Shown piece after piece: positions 32,261 to 40,294 of a stretch of 64,000 nucleotides of DNA. How positions within the stretch are numbered: position 1 is the stretch's first letter; each line of letters opens with the position of its first letter. The translations under genes were made by a program, and so were the position numbers. Below the pieces are notes generated by a model, which did not search any database, was not told where the DNA came from, and saw only the letters and a list, made by a program, of their open reading frames with translations. Origin of the DNA: Haloimpatiens lingqiaonensis (lineage in GTDB: Bacteria > Bacillota > Clostridia > Clostridiales > Clostridiaceae); assembly GCF_044502415.1 (NCBI RefSeq), contig NZ_CP172402.1; one strand, given 5' to 3'.

Positions 32261-33142
32261 ATGTTTACATGTAAAAAACTAAAAAGTACAAATATAAATA
32301 TTTTTAGAGGCTTAAACAGTGAAAGGACTACTTTTAATTATTTAAATGAAGACTTTTTTTACCTATATGATAAGATTAATCCTATTGATAAATTAATGAT
32401 GATGAAAAAAGTTATTTTGCTGCAACATAGGGAATCCTTAGATTATGTAGGATATATATGGACCTATAAGCTGAATAAATATAATCATAAAATAAGAGCT
32501 CTCAATATTATAAAAGAATATAAATATGAAATAGAGGCTTATAGTGGGCTTTTAAATTGTGCTTTTAAGGAAAACTCCTCTGTAAATTATGTTTGTAGTA
32601 AAAATAGTTATAATTTCTATATTTTATCTAGCTTAGGTTTTGAAAGATATAACGGTACTTTAGAAATGAAAAAGCATATAAATTCATTGGTATATTTAGA
32701 AGGACCTAGAGAATTAGAAGTTTGCAGTTTATACGGAGAAGAAGGGGACAATTTAAGATGCCAAATTCAAAACTCTGTTTTTGAAAGCAATAATAGGATT
32801 CCTTTAACTATGGATGATATAATTTTTGAAAAAAAGCAGAAATATTATTATGAAAATGGTTGCTTTTTATTGAAAAGCATGGATGAGTATATAGGATATG
32901 GTCAAGTGATATTTGAGGAAGACAACATTCCATGCATTGTTAATTTTGGTATAATACCTAAATATAGAGGTAAAGGATATAGTAGATATTTTTTAAATTA
33001 TATTTTAAATAGTGTTTATGAAGCAAACTATAGTATGGCTAGGATAAGAGTTAGCTCAGAAAATAAAATTGCCTTAAATCTATATAGTTCTATGGGATTT
33101 TATGTAGAAGATGAGATTTATAAATGGCAATTTATAAAATAA
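32261..33142 (+). CDS. GNAT family N-acetyltransferase
   Basis: A 293-residue protein. The C-terminal half is a complete GNAT domain with the acetyl-CoA loop IPKYRGKGYSRYFLNYIL and the end motif VSSENKIALNLYSSMGFYVEDEIYKW. The N-terminal half has a weaker GNAT-like pattern (SKNSYNFYILSSLGFERYNGTLEMKK), so this may be a tandem-GNAT protein whose first domain lacks the pyrophosphate loop. Substrate unknown. A ribosome site (AAGAGGTAG) precedes the ATG. Located after the CotS-like gene and possibly sporulation linked by context only. Confidence 0.8.
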   Translation: MFTCKKLKSTNINIFRGLNSERTTFNYLNEDFFYLYDKINPIDKLMMMKKVILLQHRESLDYVGYIWTYKLNKYNHKIRALNIIKEYKYEIEAYSGLLNCAFKENSSVNYVCSKNSYNFYILSSLGFERYNGTLEMKKHINSLVYLEGPRELEVCSLYGEEGDNLRCQIQNSVFESNNRIPLTMDDIIFEKKQKYYYENGCFLLKSMDEYIGYGQVIFEEDNIPCIVNFGIIPKYRGKGYSRYFLNYILNSVYEANYSMARIRVSSENKIALNLYSSMGFYVEDEIYKWQFIK

Positions 33143-33180
33143 AGACGGCAGATTTTATATAAAATCTGCCGTCTTTATTT
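33141..33180. terminator. bidirectional terminator between GNAT and aminotransferase genes
   Basis: A perfect 18-bp palindrome (33141-33158 with 33159-33176) with A and T runs on the two sides, between convergent genes. Confidence 0.93.
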
Positions 33181-33188
33181 TTAATATA

Positions 33189-34385
33189 TTATTTTTCTAT
33201 TTTTTTATATTCTTCAATAGCAATTTTTAATAAATTCATAGCATCTTTTAATGAATCTTTATTTAAACAATAAGAGATTCTTATTTCATCTATTCCTAAT
33301 CCTTCATTTGCATAGAAGCCTTGAGCTGGTGCAACCATAACAGTCTTATTATCATAAGAGAAATCTGTTAAAAGCCATTTTGCGAAGTTTTCAGCATTTT
33401 TAATAGGTAGTTTAGCAACTACATAGAAAGCTCCAGTAGGCTTTTCACATATTACTCCTGGTATACTGCTTAAGTTTTCAAATAATATATCTCTTCTTCC
33501 TTCATATTCTTCTTTTACCTTTTGGAAGTATTCCTTAGGTGTATTAATTAGGTTAGTTGCTGCTAATTGTTCTATAGTAGGAACACAAAGTCTAGTTTGT
33601 CCGAATTTTAGTATTTGTTTCATCAAATCTTTATTCTTTGATGCAACTAAACCTATTCTTGCTCCACAAGCACTATAGCGTTTAGAAATACTGTCTATTA
33701 ATATTATTCTATCCAATACATCTTTCATATAAAGAGCAGAAGTATATTTTAAGTTATCATAGACAAATTCTCTATAAACTTCATCTGCTATAAGATATAG
33801 ATCTTTTTCTTTAACTATATCAGCAAGCATTCTTATTTCTTCTTCTGTATATACAACACCTGTTGGATTTCCAGGATTAGATACTAAAATAGCTCTAGTT
33901 TTATCAGTTATTTTACTTAAAATTTCTTCTTTGCTTGGTAAATGGAAACCATCTTCTGCTTTAGTAGTAAATGATATAACGTTTACACCAGCTACATCAG
34001 AAAAACCATTATAGTTTGTATAGAATGGTTCAGGAATAACTACTTCGTCGCCTACATCGCATATAGCCATAAGTGCAAACATTATAGCTTCACTTCCACC
34101 ATTAGTTATCATTATTTCATCTTTTTCAAATTCTATATTCCATTGTTTATAGTACGCAATAAAACTATTAATTAACTCTTCCATTCCTTGAGAGTTAGTA
34201 TATTTTAAAACTGATTCCTTAAAATTATTCATGCCTTGAAAAAAGGTATCAGGTGTTTCTATGTCAGGTTGTCCTATATTTAGGTGATAAACCTTCATAC
34301 CATTTTTCTTAGCTGCATCTGCATATGGAGCTAATTTACGAATAGGTGAAAATTGCATTTTTTGAACACGATTTGATAATTTCAT
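33189..34385 (-). CDS. PLP-dependent aminotransferase, aspartate aminotransferase class I
   Basis: A 398-residue fold-type I enzyme. The substrate and PLP motifs are LNIGQPDIETPD at the N-terminus, VSNPGNPTGVVYTEEE (Asn), LIADEVYREFVYD (Asp/Tyr), DSISKRYSACGARIGLVASK (Schiff-base Lys) and the C-terminal Arg in IDEIRISYCL. Likely substrates are aspartate or aromatic amino acids with 2-oxoglutarate; specificity is not decidable. The ribosome site GGGGGGAA precedes the ATG. A second, different aminotransferase lies upstream on the same strand with a 49-residue ORF between. Confidence 0.92.
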   Translation of the reverse strand: MKLSNRVQKMQFSPIRKLAPYADAAKKNGMKVYHLNIGQPDIETPDTFFQGMNNFKESVLKYTNSQGMEELINSFIAYYKQWNIEFEKDEIMITNGGSEAIMFALMAICDVGDEVVIPEPFYTNYNGFSDVAGVNVISFTTKAEDGFHLPSKEEILSKITDKTRAILVSNPGNPTGVVYTEEEIRMLADIVKEKDLYLIADEVYREFVYDNLKYTSALYMKDVLDRIILIDSISKRYSACGARIGLVASKNKDLMKQILKFGQTRLCVPTIEQLAATNLINTPKEYFQKVKEEYEGRRDILFENLSSIPGVICEKPTGAFYVVAKLPIKNAENFAKWLLTDFSYDNKTVMVAPAQGFYANEGLGIDEIRISYCLNKDSLKDAMNLLKIAIEEYKKIEK

Positions 34386-34425
34386 TTTGTTCCCCCCACT
34401 TTATAGTTTCCTTAGATTATTATAA

Positions 34426-34575
34426 TTAATAAAAAATATTATCTATTGGTATATAAGAAGTTTTAGTATTCATCATATTATAATTGTGCTGAGCTGTAAA
34501 ATAACTGTTAGTAGCAATGCAATCGTATTTAAGTTTACGATTTTTTTTAGTATCTTCTTTTTTAGCATCATACAT
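34426..34575 (-). CDS. 49-residue small protein between two aminotransferase genes
   Basis: ATG at 34575 follows AGAGGTG with good spacing. The product starts MYDAKKEDTKKNRKLKYD and is polar, with Asn and Tyr richness (NSYFTAQHNYNMMNTK), and ends IDNIFY. No family is recognised. The ribosome site is the 3' arm of an 11-bp hairpin (34580-34590 with 34607-34617), which could hide it. It lies 67 nt downstream of one aminotransferase gene and 40 nt upstream of another on the same strand. Confidence 0.5.
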   Translation of the reverse strand: MYDAKKEDTKKNRKLKYDCIATNSYFTAQHNYNMMNTKTSYIPIDNIFY

Positions 34576-34579
34576 AATT

Positions 34580-34617
34580 AAATCACCTCTTAAGTTTATG
34601 TTGCCTAGAAGTGATTT
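34580..34617 (-). promoter_or_regulatory. hairpin over the ribosome site of the 49-residue ORF
   Basis: Read on the minus strand, AAATCACTTCT pairs with AGAGGTGATTT, which contains the Shine-Dalgarno AGAGGTG. No T run, so this is a translation-control or RNA-stability element rather than a terminator. Confidence 0.5.
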
Positions 34618-34642
34618 AATTTATGCACTAAATTAATATAAA

Positions 34643-35827
34643 TTAATAAAATTTCTTTAATACTTCGCCAAGTCTTTTTATACCTTCAACTATTTTTTCT
34701 TCGCTCATGTTAGAGTAATTTAATCTGAAGTGGTTTTTATTGCCACCATTTGGATAGAAGGAGCCACCAGGAACAAATGCAACATTTTGTTTTAAAGCTT
34801 CTTTGTTAACTTCAGCGGCATCTATACCTTCTTTTAAATTAACCCATGTAAATAATCCGCCTTTTGGATAAGTGAAAGTAACTTCCTTAGGGAAGTATTT
34901 TTCCATGCTTTCTAGCATTAAGTCTCTACGTTTTCTATAAACTTCTATTATTTTATTTATATGTTCGTCTAAATTATGTTCTTGCATAAATCTAGCTGCT
35001 ATCATTTGAGTAAATGTATTAGATTGTAGATCTGCACCTTGTTTTATCATTACATATTTTTTAAGTATTTCTTCCTCTGCACAAATCCATCCTAATCTAA
35101 GTCCAGGGCAGAAAGTTTTTGAGAAAGTACCTAAAGTAACTACATATCCAGCTTTATCAAAGCTTTTTATACAAGGGTATGGCTTACCTTCAAAAATTAA
35201 TTCTCCATAAGGACTGTCTTCAATAACAGGTACTTTATACTCAGCAGCTAATTCTGCAATTCTTTTTCTTCTTTCTATAGACATAGTTTTTCCGCTAGGA
35301 TTTTGGAAGTCAGGAATTGTGTATATCATTTTTACATTATTATTATTTTTTAAAGCTTCTTCAAGTTTATCTACTTCCATACCATCGTCATCCATAGGGA
35401 TTTCTACGAATTCAGGTTCATATGCTTTAAATGCATTTAAAGCTCCTAAATAACTAGGGCTTTCGCAAATAATTACATCACCTTTGTTTACAAAAAGTTT
35501 TGCTGAAAACTCTAATGCTTGTTGTGAACCACTAACTACAAGAATGTTGTCCACTGTTGTTTTAACACCATTTTTAGCCATTCTTTCATTTACTATAATT
35601 TCTCTTAAAGGAAGATATCCTTCTGTAGTGCTGTATTGAAGAGATTGAGCTCCTTGCTCATCTAATACTTTAGTTGTTACTTCTTTTAATTGTTCAATAG
35701 GAAATAATTCTGGTGCAGGAAGTCCACCTGCAAAAGATATAACCTCTGGACGTTGTGTTAATTTTAAAAGCTCTCTTATTTCAGAAGCTTTTAGTCCATT
35801 TGCTCTATCAGAAAATTTTATTTCCAT
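34643..35827 (-). CDS. PLP-dependent aminotransferase, LysN/MocR-like class (2-aminoadipate type)
   Basis: A 394-residue fold-type I aminotransferase. The start at 35827 follows GGGGGTG; the frame is open five codons further. Motifs: PEVISFAGGLPAPELFP (N-terminal substrate loop), YSTTEGYLPLRE, YTIPDFQNPSGKTMS (Asn-Pro), PVIEDSPYGELIFEG (Asp), LGTFSKTFCPGLRLGWI (Schiff-base Lys) and HFRLNYSN (Arg). The FAGGLP start and GTFSKTFCPGLRLG are typical of the 2-aminoadipate/branched and aromatic aminotransferase branch related to MocR regulators, without the HTH. Broad substrate use is probable. Confidence 0.9.
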   Translation of the reverse strand: MEIKFSDRANGLKASEIRELLKLTQRPEVISFAGGLPAPELFPIEQLKEVTTKVLDEQGAQSLQYSTTEGYLPLREIIVNERMAKNGVKTTVDNILVVSGSQQALEFSAKLFVNKGDVIICESPSYLGALNAFKAYEPEFVEIPMDDDGMEVDKLEEALKNNNNVKMIYTIPDFQNPSGKTMSIERRKRIAELAAEYKVPVIEDSPYGELIFEGKPYPCIKSFDKAGYVVTLGTFSKTFCPGLRLGWICAEEEILKKYVMIKQGADLQSNTFTQMIAARFMQEHNLDEHINKIIEVYRKRRDLMLESMEKYFPKEVTFTYPKGGLFTWVNLKEGIDAAEVNKEALKQNVAFVPGGSFYPNGGNKNHFRLNYSNMSEEKIVEGIKRLGEVLKKFY

Positions 35828-35920
35828 TAAAAACACCCCCATACTTTAACTTTATATATTCATATTAACTATATTCTATAAATTTTTTTATATTCCTTCA
35901 TGTAAATGACGAAATGAATA

Positions 35921-35988
35921 AATAATTTCAAATTTAATAAATTTATAATATATTCAAAATAATATATATTATTAAATTTGAAAATTAT
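35921..35988. repeat. long A/T inverted repeat in the divergent aminotransferase-miaB region
   Basis: The arms 35921-35940 and 35969-35988 pair over ~19 positions with one bulged A. It lies in the 268-bp region between divergently transcribed genes and may be an operator or hairpin. Other than presumed promoters, nothing else is visible there. Confidence 0.6.
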
Positions 35989-36095
35989 CTTTTAATTGAA
36001 TAAACAATAGTAATATGGATAAAAAACTTTTAAAACTATTATAAATTATATATAATAGATAAGTAAACTAAAATTTATTCAAAAGGAGAATCAAT

Positions 36096-37430
36096 ATGAA
36101 AGATAAGTTAAAGCAAACCTATTTTATTGAAACTTGGGGTTGTCAAATGAATGAAGAAGATTCCGAAAAAATATCTGGAATGTTGAAAAATATGAATTAT
36201 AAGAGAACATTAGATAGAGAAGATGCGGATATAATTATATTTAATACATGTTGTGTTAGGGAAAATGCTGAGCAAAAGGTATTTGGAAATTTAGGTGCTA
36301 TAAAGGCTTTAAAAAGGAAAAATCCAAATCTTATAATAGTTGTTTCAGGATGCATGATTCAACAGGAAAGTATGGCAGAGGAGATAGCTAAAAAGTTTCC
36401 TTTTGTCAGCTTACTAATAGGCACTCATAATGCTTATAAATTTCCTGAGTATTTAAATAGACTTAAAAATGGAGAAAAACAAATTATTGATATATGGAAG
36501 CAAGAAGGAGAAATAGTAGAAGGACTTCCTATAGATAGAAAAAGTTCTGTAAAGGCCTTTGTAACGATAATGTACGGATGTAATAATTTCTGTACTTATT
36601 GTATAGTTCCATATGTAAGAGGAAGGGAAAGAAGTAGAAAACCAGAGGATATAGAAAATGAAATTAAAGAATTAGTAGCTAAGGGATATAAGGAAGTTAC
36701 GCTACTAGGTCAAAATGTTAATTCTTATGGAAAGGGATTAGAGCCTTCTATTAATTTTGCAGAATTATTAAAAAGAATTGACAAGATAGAGGGACTAGAG
36801 AGAATTAAATTTATGACATCTCATCCAAAGGATTTATCAGAAGAGGTCATAGATGCTATAGCAAATGGAAGGGCTCTTTGCGAACATATACATTTACCAG
36901 TACAGTCAGGTTCAAGTAGAATTCTTAAAAAAATGAATAGACATTACTCAAAGGAACAATATTTAGATTTAGTTAAGATGATAAAAGAGAAGATTCCAAA
37001 TGTAGCATTAACTACAGACATAATAGTAGGTTTTCCAGGAGAAACTGAAGAAGATTTTAATGAAACTTTAGAATTAGTAAAAGAAGTTGAATATGACTCA
37101 GCATTTACATTCTTATATTCTATAAGAAAAGGTACTCCAGCAGCTGAGTATGAAGAACAAATAGATGAAAAGACAAAGCATGAAAGATTTGAAAGATTAG
37201 TGGAAGTAGTTAATGAGATAGTAATTAGAAAGAATAAGTCCTTTGAAGGAAAAACTGTAGAAGTTTTAGTAGAAGGTTTAAGCAAAAATAATGAAGAGAA
37301 CCTTATGGGGAGAACAAGGGATGGAAGACTTGTTAATTTTAAAGGCGACAAAGAAGATATAGGTAAACTTGTAAATGTTAAGATTGTAAGATCTCAAGGC
37401 TTTTCACTGCTAGGAGATAAGATTATATAA
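36096..37430 (+). CDS. miaB: MiaB, tRNA i6A37 methylthiotransferase
   Basis: A radical-SAM enzyme that converts i6A37 in tRNA to ms2i6A37. N-terminal UPF0004 domain with cluster cysteines (FIETWGCQMNEEDSE, NTCCVRENAEQK, VVSGCMIQQE), the radical-SAM CxxxCxxC in YGCNNFCTYCIVPYVRGRERSR (~159-180) and a C-terminal TRAM domain. 444 residues, normal. The ribosome site AAAAGGAG precedes it. It stands in front of mutS with a terminator between; miaA, making the i6A substrate, lies downstream after mutSL. Confidence 0.97.
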   Translation: MKDKLKQTYFIETWGCQMNEEDSEKISGMLKNMNYKRTLDREDADIIIFNTCCVRENAEQKVFGNLGAIKALKRKNPNLIIVVSGCMIQQESMAEEIAKKFPFVSLLIGTHNAYKFPEYLNRLKNGEKQIIDIWKQEGEIVEGLPIDRKSSVKAFVTIMYGCNNFCTYCIVPYVRGRERSRKPEDIENEIKELVAKGYKEVTLLGQNVNSYGKGLEPSINFAELLKRIDKIEGLERIKFMTSHPKDLSEEVIDAIANGRALCEHIHLPVQSGSSRILKKMNRHYSKEQYLDLVKMIKEKIPNVALTTDIIVGFPGETEEDFNETLELVKEVEYDSAFTFLYSIRKGTPAAEYEEQIDEKTKHERFERLVEVVNEIVIRKNKSFEGKTVEVLVEGLSKNNEENLMGRTRDGRLVNFKGDKEDIGKLVNVKIVRSQGFSLLGDKII

Positions 37431-37456
37431 AAAGCTCTTTTAAGAGCTTTTTTTCA
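37428..37456 (+). terminator. terminator after miaB
   Basis: AAAAAGCTCTTT/AAGAGCTTTTTTT, a short hairpin with a terminal T run, begins at the miaB stop. It separates miaB from mutS, whose ribosome site (AGGAGG) follows. Confidence 0.85.
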
Positions 37457-37509
37457 AAGAACGAATTAATATTTAAATGGAGCTTTAATTTATTTTAGGA
37501 GGTAAAAAA

Positions 37510-40290
37510 ATGGCTTTAACACCTATGATGCAGCAATATTTAGAGGTTAAGGAACGCTGCGAGGATTGTATATTGTTCTTTAGATTAGGAGATTTTTATG
37601 AAATGTTTTTTAAAGATGCAGAGACTGCATCTAGAGAACTTGAATTAGTACTTACAGGAAGAGATTGTGGTCTTGAAGAAAGAGCTCCTATGTGCGGAAT
37701 TCCTTATCATGCTGCTAGTAATTATATAAGTAGACTTGTACAAAAGGGTTATAAAATTGCTATATGCGAACAATTAGAAGATCCTTCGGTGGCAAAAGGC
37801 ATAGTAAAAAGGGATATAATTAAAATAATAACACCGGGAACTTTTACAGATTCCTCTTTCCTAAATGAGGGAGAGAACAATTACATAATGAGCTTATTTA
37901 GCAATGAAGTTAGAGGCATATGCGGTATGAGCTTTTCAGATATTTCTACAGGAGAATTCAATTGTACCTTATGTAACAATGATATAAGTGTGGTATTAGA
38001 TGAAATATCTAAGTTCAATCCAAAAGAGATTCTTATACAACAAAATTTAGACGATAAATTAGTAAGGGCTATATTGGAAAAATTTAATGTGTCCTTTTCA
38101 AAGTATGCGGATGAGTATTTTTGTAAGGACGGGCTAAAGAATATAGGTAACCAATTTAAGACTTTGGATACTAAAGAAGTAGATGAATGTATAATGTATT
38201 CTTGTAATGGATTATTAAATTACATAAAGGATACACAAAAGATAACACTATCTAATATAGACGTAATTAATATATACGATATAGTAGATTACTTAACTAT
38301 AGATGCTAACTCAAGAAGAAATTTAGAACTTACAGAAACTCTTAGAGATAAGACTAAAAAAGGATCACTTTTTGGTGTTTTAGATAAAACTAGTACTGCA
38401 ATGGGAACTAGAGAATTAAGAAGATGGATAGATCAGCCTTTAATTAAAAAAAGTCAAATAGATGAGAGACTAGACAGTGTAAAGGAGCTTACTGAAAATT
38501 TATCTTTAAAAGAGGATTTAAAAATTGCTTTAAAAGAAATATATGACATAGAGAGATTAGCAGGAAAAATATCCTCTAAAAGCATAAATGCAAAGGAAAT
38601 GATATCCCTAAAAAGCTCTATAAACAATATACCTAAGGTAAAGGAGATTTTATCAAAATTCAAAAGCACACTATTTAAAAAGATGTATAGTAATTTAGAT
38701 GAATTAGGGGATATATATAAATTAATTAGTGAAGCTATAAATGAAAATCCCTCTTTATCTGTAAAAGAAGGAGATATAATAAAGGATGGCTTTAACGCAT
38801 CTGTAGATGAACTTAGAAAGGCTAAAACTCATGGTAAGGAATGGATTGCAAGACTAGAGAGCAGTGAAAGAGAAGATACGGGTATAAAGTCTTTGAAAGT
38901 CGGTTTTAATAAAGTTTTTGGGTATTTTATTGAAATTAGAAAAACAAATTTAGAATTAGTTCCTAAAGATAGATATATAAGAAAACAAACCCTTGCTAAT
39001 ACAGAAAGATATATAACCGAGGAATTAAAAGAAGTAGAGGAAAAGCTTTTAGGTGCGGAAGGAAAATTAATAGACTTAGAGTATGGCATATTTGTAGAAA
39101 TAAGAGAACAAATAGAAAAAGAAATAGGGCGAATGAAAAATTCAGCTAAAATAATATCTTCTATAGATTGTCTGTGCTCTTTAGCTACAGTGGCACTAGA
39201 AAACAATTATTGCAGACCTAATATAAATGAAAAAGGAAATATAAATATAGTAGGTGGAAGACACCCAGTAGTTGAAAAAGTTATAACTTCAGGAAATTTT
39301 ATTGAAAATGATGTTTTATTAGATGGAGATAATAATAGATTTTTATTAATCACTGGTCCTAATATGGCTGGAAAATCTACTTATATGAGGCAAACGGCTT
39401 TAATAGTAATACTTGCCCAAATGGGAAGTTTTGTTCCTGCTAAATCAGCAGATATAAGCATATGCGATAAAATATTTACAAGGATTGGGGCTTCCGATGA
39501 TTTAGCCTCTGGAAAAAGTACATTTATGGTGGAGATGTGGGAAGTTTCTAATATACTTAAAAATGCAACAAATAAGAGTTTGATTTTGTTAGATGAAGTA
39601 GGTCGTGGAACTAGTACCTATGATGGACTTAGTATAGCCTGGTCAGTTATAGAGTATATATGCAAAGCACCACATTTAAAAAGTAAGACTTTATTTGCAA
39701 CTCACTATCATGAGCTTACAAAATTAGAGGGAAAAATACAGGGACTTAAAAACTATTCTGTATCTGTAAAAGAGGACGGAAAGGACATAATCTTTCTCCG
39801 TAAAATTGTAGAAGGGGGAGCAGATCAGTCCTATGGTATCCAAGTAGCTAAATTAGCAGGGCTGCCTGAAGCGGTATTAAAAAGAGCAGATGAAATATTG
39901 AAGAATTTAGAAGAAAATAATAATAAAGATGTGGTAGAGGAATGCACTAGATGCAATAAAGAAATAACTACAAATTTAATAAAGGAAACAAGTTTAATAA
40001 AGGAAACAAGTGACAAGTCAAGTAATTACTTGAAAGTAGATGAAGCAGCTTTAGATTTACGAAAGGAAAGTAATGAAAGTAGAGAAGACAGTAATGAAGT
40101 AATTAGTAATGAAGTAATTAGTAATGAAGTAATTAGTAGTGAAGTAACTCAATTAAGTTTTTCAGATATAGAGAAAGAAAACTTATTAAATGATATTAAA
40201 GATATAGATGTATTAAAATTAAATCCTATGGAAGGTTTTAATAAGTTATATGAAATAATAGAGAAGGTAAAATCTATTATGCAGAGGTGA
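37510..40290 (+). CDS. mutS: MutS, DNA mismatch recognition ATPase
   Basis: A 926-residue mismatch-binding clamp. The N-terminal mismatch-reading Phe motif is in LFFRLGDFYEMFFKDAE (~22-38). The ATPase has GPNMAGKSTYMRQ (Walker A, ~616), LDEVGRGTSTYDG (Walker B) and FATHYHELT. The C-terminal linker (~805-880) is unusually long and repetitive: IKETS twice, and NEVIS repeated four times from a 15-bp DNA repeat at 40091-40150. The last ~40 residues are the dimerisation tail. mutL starts four nt after the stop, indicating coupling. Confidence 0.97.
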   Translation: MALTPMMQQYLEVKERCEDCILFFRLGDFYEMFFKDAETASRELELVLTGRDCGLEERAPMCGIPYHAASNYISRLVQKGYKIAICEQLEDPSVAKGIVKRDIIKIITPGTFTDSSFLNEGENNYIMSLFSNEVRGICGMSFSDISTGEFNCTLCNNDISVVLDEISKFNPKEILIQQNLDDKLVRAILEKFNVSFSKYADEYFCKDGLKNIGNQFKTLDTKEVDECIMYSCNGLLNYIKDTQKITLSNIDVINIYDIVDYLTIDANSRRNLELTETLRDKTKKGSLFGVLDKTSTAMGTRELRRWIDQPLIKKSQIDERLDSVKELTENLSLKEDLKIALKEIYDIERLAGKISSKSINAKEMISLKSSINNIPKVKEILSKFKSTLFKKMYSNLDELGDIYKLISEAINENPSLSVKEGDIIKDGFNASVDELRKAKTHGKEWIARLESSEREDTGIKSLKVGFNKVFGYFIEIRKTNLELVPKDRYIRKQTLANTERYITEELKEVEEKLLGAEGKLIDLEYGIFVEIREQIEKEIGRMKNSAKIISSIDCLCSLATVALENNYCRPNINEKGNINIVGGRHPVVEKVITSGNFIENDVLLDGDNNRFLLITGPNMAGKSTYMRQTALIVILAQMGSFVPAKSADISICDKIFTRIGASDDLASGKSTFMVEMWEVSNILKNATNKSLILLDEVGRGTSTYDGLSIAWSVIEYICKAPHLKSKTLFATHYHELTKLEGKIQGLKNYSVSVKEDGKDIIFLRKIVEGGADQSYGIQVAKLAGLPEAVLKRADEILKNLEENNNKDVVEECTRCNKEITTNLIKETSLIKETSDKSSNYLKVDEAALDLRKESNESREDSNEVISNEVISNEVISSEVTQLSFSDIEKENLLNDIKDIDVLKLNPMEGFNKLYEIIEKVKSIMQR
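40091..40150 (+). repeat. 15-bp tandem repeat inside mutS
   Basis: Four units of GTAATGAAGTAATTA (the last diverged) encode the repeated NEVIS segment in the linker. A 17-18 bp duplication (AATAAAGGAAACAAGT) lies at about 39979-40012. Multiples of three keep the frame. Confidence 0.9.
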
Positions 40291-40294
40291 TCAT

